A DNA stretch of 10,945 nucleotides from Burkholderiales bacterium. GTDB lineage: Bacteria > Pseudomonadota > Gammaproteobacteria > Burkholderiales > Burkholderiaceae_C. The stretch lies in NCBI GenBank assembly GCA_006227785.1, contig SBFU01000321.1, forward strand, positions 1 through 10,945, read 5' to 3'. Positions 6,521 through 10,945 of this stretch are shown here, piece after piece. The position numbers and the translations under genes were made by a program. The notes under the pieces were generated by a model. It did not search any database, was not told the origin of the DNA, and saw only the letters and a list, made by a program, of their open reading frames with translations. Every line of letters begins with the position of its first letter. Positions within the stretch are counted from its first letter, which is position 1.

Positions 6521-6544
6521 GTCATTCCCGCGCAGGCGGGAATT
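6521..6544. repeat. Short palindromic intergenic repeat between yhfA and coq7
   Basis: ATTCCCGC (6524-6531), loop GCAG, GCGGGAAT (6536-6543): a perfect 8-base-pair hairpin preceded by GTC. The form GTCATTCCCGC...GCGGGAAT is one I know as a recurrent intergenic palindrome in many proteobacterial genomes. Only one copy is in this window. It lies between two convergent genes and may act as a transcript end for both, although there is no T tract. Confidence 0.6.
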
Positions 6545-6557
6545 CACGAAACAGGCG

Positions 6558-7196
6558 TCAGATCCGGTGCGCCACCGTGGTCATGACCTTGGCCGCACCA
6601 CGCATCAGCAGCTTCACCGGCGCGGGCAGTTCCGTGGCGCCGGCGTGCTGGGCCTCGCGTGCATGCCGGGCCTCATCCGCCTTCATCTGGGCAACGATGG
6701 CCCGTGACGCCTGGTCCCCTGCCGGCAGGCGTTCCATGTGGCTGGCCAGGTGGGCCTCCACCTGGCGCTCGGTTTCCACCACAAAACCCAGGCTGACGCC
6801 GGGCCCCAACCGACCGGCCAACAATCCCAGCCCGAAGGCCCCCGCATACCAGATCGGGTTCAGCAGGGACGGGCGGGCGCCCAGCTCGCGCAGCCGCTCG
6901 GCCGTCCAGGCCAGGTGGTCGGTCTCTTCCTGACCGGCCGCCTCCAGCTGGCGGGCCAGCGGCTCGTTCGGCCGTCGTCCGCTGCGCGCCGCCAGCGCCT
7001 GGGCGGTGTAGAGCGCCTGGGCACAGACCTCACCCACATGGTTGACCCGCATCAACGCACCAGAGAGCGCCTGCTCGGACTCCTGCAGGGCATCGGGCAT
7101 GGGCGTCTCGGGCAGGGTCGGACAGGCCCGCGAGGCGCGCGGAGGCACAAAAAGGGTTCGCAGGGCCGAATCGGCGGCCACCAGCAAGGCATCCAT
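6558..7196 (-). CDS. coq7: Coq7, 3-demethoxyubiquinol hydroxylase
   Basis: 212 residues, the usual length of bacterial Coq7. It hydroxylates the demethoxy-ubiquinol intermediate in ubiquinone synthesis, using O2, at the cytoplasmic face of the inner membrane. The di-iron ferritin-like core shows its ligand motifs: NHVGE (Glu56), EETDH (Glu90/Glu91, His94), ETERQVEAH (141-149) and DEARH (Glu175, His178). A hydrophobic stretch, [14 protein letters not shown] (115-128), between the second and third motifs is typical. The ATG at 7196-7194 was chosen because a strong AAGGAG lies 7 bases before it; the frame is open further upstream without support. It is convergent with yhfA and divergent from the first porin, so probably monocistronic. 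Confidence 0.95.
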   Translation of the reverse strand: MDALLVAADSALRTLFVPPRASRACPTLPETPMPDALQESEQALSGALMRVNHVGEVCAQALYTAQALAARSGRRPNEPLARQLEAAGQEETDHLAWTAERLRELGARPSLLNPIWYAGAFGLGLLAGRLGPGVSLGFVVETERQVEAHLASHMERLPAGDQASRAIVAQMKADEARHAREAQHAGATELPAPVKLLMRGAAKVMTTVAHRI

Positions 7197-7499
7197 GTCT
7201 GATCTCCTTCGGGTGTGCGGTCGGCCAGGACGATGCTCCCGGCCGCTGGTCAGGATTGTGCCTGCGCGTGGGCGTCCATGCCCTTCGGGCTCCGGGTGGC
7301 ACCTGGATGTGGTCGGGCACCTCGATGGTGCATGCGGTGCGTGCCGCTGTTGTCCATGCACCACAAATCGCCCGCCCAATGGTCGAAAGCTTTGCATCTG
7401 TCATCTCCATCTGGTGCAATAGCATCAACTTCCAACAACGGAGGTTGGCTCGGGGGCGACAGACCCGCGGCCCTTTTTTCAACCTTGGAGAAACTCTCA
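7197..7499. other. Intergenic region between divergent coq7 and porin 1
   Basis: 303 bases without a supported gene. The coq7 ribosome-binding site is at the left edge. A 9-base inverted repeat (TGGTGCATG 7326-7334 and CATGCACCA 7355-7363) encloses a smaller one (GCGG 7334-7337, CCGC 7344-7347). A candidate porin promoter lies at 7392-7420. Downstream, GGTTGG (7443-7448) can pair either with CCAAC (7432-7436) or with CAACC (7480-7484). GGAG at 7487-7490 serves porin 1. No convincing coq7 promoter was found. Confidence 0.6.
7392..7420 (+). promoter_or_regulatory. Candidate promoter for porin 1
   Basis: TTGCAT (7392-7397), 17-base spacer, TGCAAT (7415-7420) preceded by TGG. Each hexamer matches consensus at 4 of 6 positions. 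Transcription would begin near 7427, leaving a leader of about 70 bases before the porin ATG. This region holds the alternative pairings described for 7432-7484. Confidence 0.4.
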
Positions 7500-8414
7500 A
7501 TGAAAAAGACCCTGATTGCTCTGGCCGCCGTGGCTGCCACTGGCGTCGCCTTTGCCCAGTCTTCCGTGACCCTGTACGGCGTGGCTGACGCCGCTCTGGT
7601 CAAGTCCACCGGTTCTTCCGCCACCCTGAGCAGCTCGGGCGGCATGAACAACGGTTCCAGCCGCTGGGGCATCCGTGGCACCGAAGACCTCGGTGGTGGC
7701 CTGAAGGCTGGCTTCAACTACGAAGCCGGTCTGAGCCTGAACGACGGTTCCGTCAACCAGAGCGGTGGCAACTACTTCTCCCGCGCTGCCTGGATGAACC
7801 TGTCCGGTGGTTTCGGTGAACTGCGTCTGGGCCGTACCCTGAACCCCTCGTTCTTCGCTGCCGCTGCCTGGGAACTGACCGGCACCGCCAACTACTCCGC
7901 CGTGGTCGGCCAGTTCGGCGCCGTGCTGGGTGGCATCCGCAACAGCAGCCAGATCGCCTACACCACCCCCAACATGGGCGGTTTCTCGGCCACTCTGGGC
8001 TACATCCTGAAGGGCAACAACGGCGGCGAGAACGCCAAGGTTGACCTGAACGCCATCTACAAGAACGGCCCCCTGGCTGTGGCCCTGGGCTACAACAAGG
8101 TGCAAAACGCCGAGAAGAACATCCACGTCGGTGCCAACTACAACTTCGGCGCGTTCCGCGTGGCCGGTGCCATCATCGATCCCGCTGGTGACGCCAAGGG
8201 CTTCGCCATCGGTGGCGGCATGAACGCTGGCCCGGTCAGCCTGGTGCTGGACATCGCCCGCGACACCGAAGCCAAGGACACCAACGTGCTGTTCGAAGTG
8301 AAGTACCCGCTGAGCAAGCGCACCTTCGCCTACGGCGCTTTCCTGCGTGACGGCGAAGGCAAGAACGCCGAAGCCATCAACAACTTCGGCCTGGGCATCC
8401 GCCACAACTTCTGA
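7500..8414 (+). CDS. Outer-membrane porin 1 (Burkholderiales trimeric porin family)
   Basis: 304 residues. Signal peptide MKKTLIALAAVAATGVAFA, cleaved before QSSVTLYG. Family marks: SSVTLYGVADAAL first strand, SRWGIRGTEDLGGGLKAGF, a loop leading to SGGFGELRLGRTLNPSF (the inward L3 constriction follows), alternating beta-strand pattern throughout, and a C-terminal strand NNFGLGIRHNF ending in Phe, the signal for BAM-dependent insertion. It is a 16-strand general diffusion porin by family (relatives include Delftia Omp32); substrate preference cannot be read. GGAG lies 9 bases before the ATG. The frame is open back to 7215, but the signal peptide fixes the start. Codon use is strongly biased, as in highly expressed genes. 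A strong terminator follows. Confidence 0.93.
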   Translation: MKKTLIALAAVAATGVAFAQSSVTLYGVADAALVKSTGSSATLSSSGGMNNGSSRWGIRGTEDLGGGLKAGFNYEAGLSLNDGSVNQSGGNYFSRAAWMNLSGGFGELRLGRTLNPSFFAAAAWELTGTANYSAVVGQFGAVLGGIRNSSQIAYTTPNMGGFSATLGYILKGNNGGENAKVDLNAIYKNGPLAVALGYNKVQNAEKNIHVGANYNFGAFRVAGAIIDPAGDAKGFAIGGGMNAGPVSLVLDIARDTEAKDTNVLFEVKYPLSKRTFAYGAFLRDGEGKNAEAINNFGLGIRHNF

Positions 8415-8454
8415 TCACGCGCTGGCTTGGCCAGCTGCTGATCCGAAAGTGATC

Positions 8455-8487
8455 AAAACCCGCTGCAGCAATGCAGCGGGTTTTTTT
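8455..8487 (+). terminator. Intrinsic terminator after porin 1
   Basis: AACCCGCTGCA (8457-8467) pairs with TGCAGCGGGTT (8472-8482) around a GCAA tetraloop; T7 runs 8481-8487. The stem can be lengthened by A-T pairs (8455 onwards). It lies 40 bases after the porin stop and should separate porin 1 from porin 2 transcription. Confidence 0.92.
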
Positions 8488-8644
8488 GTCCTCGAAAGCT
8501 GCGGGCTGGCTAGGATTTATTGGCTCGAAAATTGCTGTGTCTAACTTGGTTCGTTGTTGCGGTGAGTGGGTCGAGCGTTGTTTTTTTGCATTTGCCGGGG
8601 TTCAAACCGAGGGTTTGCCCGGGTCGAGGTCAAAGACTCGCTAA

Positions 8645-8662
8645 ACTGACTGACAGGTCAGT
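8645..8662. promoter_or_regulatory. Inverted repeat, possible operator for porin 2
   Basis: ACTGAC-TGACAG-GTCAGT, a perfect 6-base inverted repeat with a 6-base centre. The size and symmetry suit a dimeric regulator, for example of the TetR type. It lies about 60 bases before the porin 2 start, where a promoter or a 5' leader would be. No regulator gene is nearby in the window. Confidence 0.4.
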
Positions 8663-8721
8663 GGCCCGTCCACCAGACGGCAACTGAACAGCGTTTTTCC
8701 CCACTTTCATAAGGTGAATAC

Positions 8722-9660
8722 ATGAAAAAGTCCCTGATTGCTCTGGCATCCCTGGCTGTCGTGACGGCCGCTTCCGCCCAGTCCAGCGTCACGCTGTACG
8801 GTATCGCCGACATCGTTGTCCACAAAGACAGCGGCGTCAGTGCCAAGATGACCTCCGGTGGTGTCAGCACCAGCCGCTGGGGTATCAAGGGCAGCGAGGA
8901 CCTGGGTGGTGGCCTGAGCGCCAACTTCAATTTCGAGCAAGGCATCGACATCACCAACGGTTCGCTCAAGGGCGAAGGCTTCGATCGTCAGGCTTGGGTG
9001 GGGCTGAGCGGCGGTTTCGGTGAGCTCAAGCTGGGCAAGGCCTGGAACGCCTATGACGATGTGGCTGGTGCCGTCAACCCGGTGTTCGACTCGGTTCTGG
9101 CCCCCACCAACGTCTGGGTGAGCTACAACAGCTACACCGGCAACCCGAGCCGCGGCGTGTACTACGCCACCCCTGAATTCGGTGGCTTCAGTGCAGCCAT
9201 CAGCAGCAGCTTCAAGGATGCGTCTGCCGACGACCTGCGCGTGACGGCGTTTCACCTGAAATACGAGAACGGCCCCCTGTTCGTTTCGGTGGCTCGCGAG
9301 ATCAACAAGTACAACGCCGACACGGAAACCTACACCGTGTTGAACGGTTCCTATGACTTCGGCGCTGCCAAGCTGCTGGCCGCCGTGGGCAAGGCCGAAG
9401 CCGATAGCATCAGCGAGTCGGCTACCGACATGATGCTGGGTGTGGACGTGCCCCTGTCTGATGCCCTGACGGTGTCGGCCGGGTATGCCTCCGCCAAGTT
9501 CCTGGGTGTCCGTGGCAGCAGCTTCGGTGTTGCCGCCAATTACGCCCTGTCGAAGCGCACGTCGGTTTACACTGGCTTCCGCAAGGACAACGACAACGCT
9601 GTCGACTTCTACGAAGGCGTGAAGAGCCGCTTCGGTGTCGGTATCAAGCACACCTTCTGA
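8722..9660 (+). CDS. Outer-membrane porin 2 (Burkholderiales trimeric porin family)
   Basis: 312 residues, paralogous to porin 1. Signal peptide MKKSLIALASLAVVTAASA, cleaved before QSSVTLYGIADIVV. Shared marks: SRWGIKGSEDLGGGLSANF, SGGFGELKLGKAWNAYDD, VYYATPEFGGFSAAIS, and a last strand SRFGVGIKHTF ending in Phe. The loops differ much from porin 1 (for example the acidic AEADSISESATD segment near residue 230), so pore selectivity probably differs; that is inference. AAGGTG lies about 5 bases before the ATG. It has its own upstream region and its own terminator, so the two porins are likely controlled separately in spite of being side by side. Confidence 0.93.
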   Translation: MKKSLIALASLAVVTAASAQSSVTLYGIADIVVHKDSGVSAKMTSGGVSTSRWGIKGSEDLGGGLSANFNFEQGIDITNGSLKGEGFDRQAWVGLSGGFGELKLGKAWNAYDDVAGAVNPVFDSVLAPTNVWVSYNSYTGNPSRGVYYATPEFGGFSAAISSSFKDASADDLRVTAFHLKYENGPLFVSVAREINKYNADTETYTVLNGSYDFGAAKLLAAVGKAEADSISESATDMMLGVDVPLSDALTVSAGYASAKFLGVRGSSFGVAANYALSKRTSVYTGFRKDNDNAVDFYEGVKSRFGVGIKHTF

Positions 9661-9689
9661 TCGACTTCCGTCGTATCAGACCGCTTGAG

Positions 9690-9720
9690 AAAACCACCCG
9701 CTTCGCGGGTGGTTTTTTTT
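9690..9720 (+). terminator. Intrinsic terminator after porin 2
   Basis: ACCACCCGC (9693-9701) pairs with GCGGGTGGT (9705-9713) around TTC, followed by T8 (9713-9720). The other strand has a run of four Ts, so it may also end leftward transcription from comEA, weakly. Confidence 0.92.
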
Positions 9721-9756
9721 CGCCCAGGGCATGCTGGCGAGGGTTCCCGGCTCGAT

Positions 9757-10128
9757 TCATCGATCACGCAGAGCAGGTGCAGCCGGAGCCGGTTTACGGG
9801 GGGCATAGCCGATGGGCTGTGTGCTGATCGCGGCAGGACGCACATGCGACGGGTCGAAGGCCTGTCCGCGAATCCTCAGTCCCTGCTCTGACAGTCGAGC
9901 GGCCCGCTTGTCCCCGATGCCGGGCACGCGCAGGATGAAGTCCCTCCAGTCCTGGAATGGCGCAGTTCGTCGCTGCTGCAGGATGCGTTGGGCGGTGCTG
10001 GGTCCGATGCCCTTGATGCTTTCCAGGTCATCGCTGCTGGCCTGATTGACATCCACGGCGGCCCACGCCATGGAAAGCCCGAGGCACAGCAGCAACGCGC
10101 AGGTCATCGTCCGGATGCAGGTGCTCAT
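9757..10128 (-). CDS. comEA: ComEA-like exported helix-hairpin-helix DNA-binding protein
   Basis: 123 residues. N-terminal signal peptide (about 1-23, CALLLCLGLSMAWA), then AVDVNQASSDDLESIKGIGP and two helix-hairpin-helix motifs: IKGIGPSTAQRIL (38-50) and VPGIGDKRAARL (68-79). The tail (about 95-123) is Pro/Ala-rich without a domain. This is the small periplasmic ComEA of Gram-negative bacteria, which binds double-stranded DNA and pulls it through the outer membrane during natural transformation; other small exported HhH proteins look alike, so the role is inferred. The ATG at 10128-10126 gives the signal peptide, with AGGG about 10 bases before it. It stands alone between porin 2 and the transporter gene, without other competence genes in view. 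Confidence 0.85.
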   Translation of the reverse strand: MSTCIRTMTCALLLCLGLSMAWAAVDVNQASSDDLESIKGIGPSTAQRILQQRRTAPFQDWRDFILRVPGIGDKRAARLSEQGLRIRGQAFDPSHVRPAAISTQPIGYAPRKPAPAAPALRDR

Positions 10129-10192
10129 GTGTCCATTCCCTGTTCAAGTGGTCCTGTGGCTGCATGGCACGGGAATCCCCTTGGCCAGCCCG

Positions 10193-10206
10193 GCCATCAT
10201 GATGGC
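10193..10206. repeat. Perfect 14-base palindrome between comEA and the solute-binding protein gene
   Basis: GCCATCATGATGGC, fully symmetric, within an overlapping hairpin (CCCGG 10189-10193 with CCGGG 10208-10212). The divergent intergenic region (10129-10412, 284 bases) also holds CCCC-AACAA-GGGG (10229-10241). The palindrome could be an operator for either gene; function unknown. Confidence 0.35.
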
Positions 10207-10412
10207 TCCGGGTGACCGAAATGGCATGCCCCAACAAGGGGAGGAACGGTTTCATCGCGGTGCACGCCCGGCGTGGGTTGGACAAAGACGCGTTGCCTTG
10301 GCTGACGCCTGGGTGACGGCGCCGGGCCGTGCTCCGGGTAAGTCCGATGGGGTGGGCAGGAACATTTGTTGCATAGTGCAGAGATGTTCATTTTTATTTC
10401 AGGTGTCAAGCA

Positions 10413-10945
10413 ATGAATCACACCCTGACGATGCGAGCCGTGGTGCTGGGCGCAGCCCTGTCCCTGGGTATGGGGCTGGCCCATGCCAAGACCTTCAAGT
10501 GGACCAGTGCCAGCGACATCCCGACCTGGGATATCCACTCGCAGAACAACGCGCTGGCCAACGGCGTGCACGCCTCGGTCTACGAATCGCTCGTTTACTA
10601 CAACAGCCGCACGTTCAAGCCGGAGCCGCTGCTGGCCACCGGCTGGACCCAGGTGTCGCCCACACAACTGCGGGTGACCTTGCGCACCGGCGTGAAGTTT
10701 CACGACGGCAGCCCGTTCACCGCAGACGATGCCGTGTTCTCGCTGCAGCGCGCCATGGCCAAGACCTCCAACTTCACCGTCTATACCCAGGGCATCACAA
10801 AGGTGGTGAAAGTCAATGACAACACGATCGACATCATCACCGGCGGTCCCAATCCGGTCCTGATCAACCAGCTGACCGAGCTTCGCATGATGAGCAAGGC
10901 CTGGGCCGAGAAGAACAACTCGGTCGAGCCCAAGGACATCAAGAC
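10413..10945 (+). CDS. ABC transporter periplasmic solute-binding protein, family 5 (partial, C-terminus missing)
   Basis: The first 177 codons are present; the gene runs off the right edge. Signal peptide MNHTLTMRAVVLGAALSLGM to about residue 25 (LAHA|KTFKW). Then the family 5 (oligopeptide/dipeptide/nickel type) pattern: TSASDIPTWDIHSQNNALAN, VYESLVYYNSRTFKPEPLLA, and the strongly diagnostic LRTGVKFHDGSPFTADDAVF. Proteins of this family deliver peptides or other small solutes to Dpp/Opp-type permeases; the ligand cannot be told from this part. AGGTG lies about 7 bases before the ATG. Upstream, TTGCAT (10369-10374) and TTTTAT (10392-10397) are spaced 17 bases but would start the transcript inside the ribosome-binding site, so I do not call a promoter. 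Permease and ATPase genes would be expected to the right. Confidence 0.9.
   Translation, partial: MNHTLTMRAVVLGAALSLGMGLAHAKTFKWTSASDIPTWDIHSQNNALANGVHASVYESLVYYNSRTFKPEPLLATGWTQVSPTQLRVTLRTGVKFHDGSPFTADDAVFSLQRAMAKTSNFTVYTQGITKVVKVNDNTIDIITGGPNPVLINQLTELRMMSKAWAEKNNSVEPKDIK

Larger units (their letters stand above)
8415..8721. other. Intergenic region between porin 1 and porin 2
   Basis: 307 bases without a gene. After the terminator come an unstructured stretch, a T7 run (8581-8587), a hairpin CAAACC-GAG-GGTTTG (8603-8617) flanked by CGGG/CCCG, and an 18-base inverted repeat ACTGAC-N6-GTCAGT (8645-8662). AAGGTG (8711-8716) before the ATG serves porin 2. I could not settle on one promoter: TTGCCC (8615-8620) with TAAACT (8642-8647) has a 21-base spacer, too long to trust. 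Confidence 0.6.

Noticed and set aside
7215..7499. Upstream extension of the porin 1 frame by 95 codons
   Set aside because: It would hide the signal peptide that begins at 7500, where a good ribosome-binding site is also found.
7497..8405. Long open frames on the minus strand opposite both porins (also 8707-9651)
   Set aside because: They mirror the porin genes and have Val/Gly/His-rich composition caused by the biased codon use of the sense strand.
10369..10397. TTGCAT-17-TTTTAT promoter for the solute-binding protein gene
   Set aside because: The predicted start would fall inside the ribosome-binding site at about 10401-10405, and the -10 is weak.

Overview
The window is about 11 kb of chromosomal sequence from a high-GC betaproteobacterium, most likely Burkholderiales and probably close to the Comamonadaceae. 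The evidence is the divergent gspC/gspG arrangement, two 'MKK(T/S)LIALA...AQSSVTLYG' porins of the Burkholderiales trimeric type, an ilvA of the two-ACT-domain class, coq7 for aerobic ubiquinone synthesis, and uniformly GC-rich codon use. Assignment to a genus is not possible from the sequence alone. I see no insertion sequence, phage gene, CRISPR array, tRNA or rRNA.

Left part (1-3038): a type II secretion (T2SS) cluster. Reading leftwards from about 2278 are gspG, gspH, gspI, gspJ and the first 42 codons of gspK, packed with 2-base gaps or 4-base overlaps, so surely one operon. They encode the major pseudopilin and the four minor pseudopilins. gspC, the inner-membrane link to the secretin, is read rightwards from the same small intergenic region. 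gspD, E and F are not next to gspC; they must lie to the left of the window or elsewhere.

Middle (3051-6557): an ilvA-cobT pair reads leftwards (threonine deaminase, then a divergent cobalamin lower-ligand phosphoribosyltransferase with a Gln where the family has its catalytic Glu). A good sigma-70 promoter and a strong intrinsic terminator both lie upstream of ilvA, in the order promoter-terminator-gene, which suggests premature-termination control. A YhfA-type OsmC-family protein is read rightwards from the other side of that intergenic region. It ends at a short palindromic repeat shared with the convergent coq7.

Right part (6558-10945): coq7 (leftwards), two tandem paralogous porins (rightwards, each with its own terminator and its own roughly 300-base upstream region rich in inverted repeats), a small exported ComEA-like helix-hairpin-helix DNA-binding protein (leftwards), and the first 177 codons of a periplasmic solute-binding protein of ABC family 5 (rightwards, cut by the window end).

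Most genes are ordinary housekeeping or envelope genes. The points that deserve a second look are the substituted CobT active-site residues, the terminator in the ilvA leader, the overlapping divergent -10 elements of gspC/gspG with a possibly leaderless gspC, and the inverted repeats in front of the porins.
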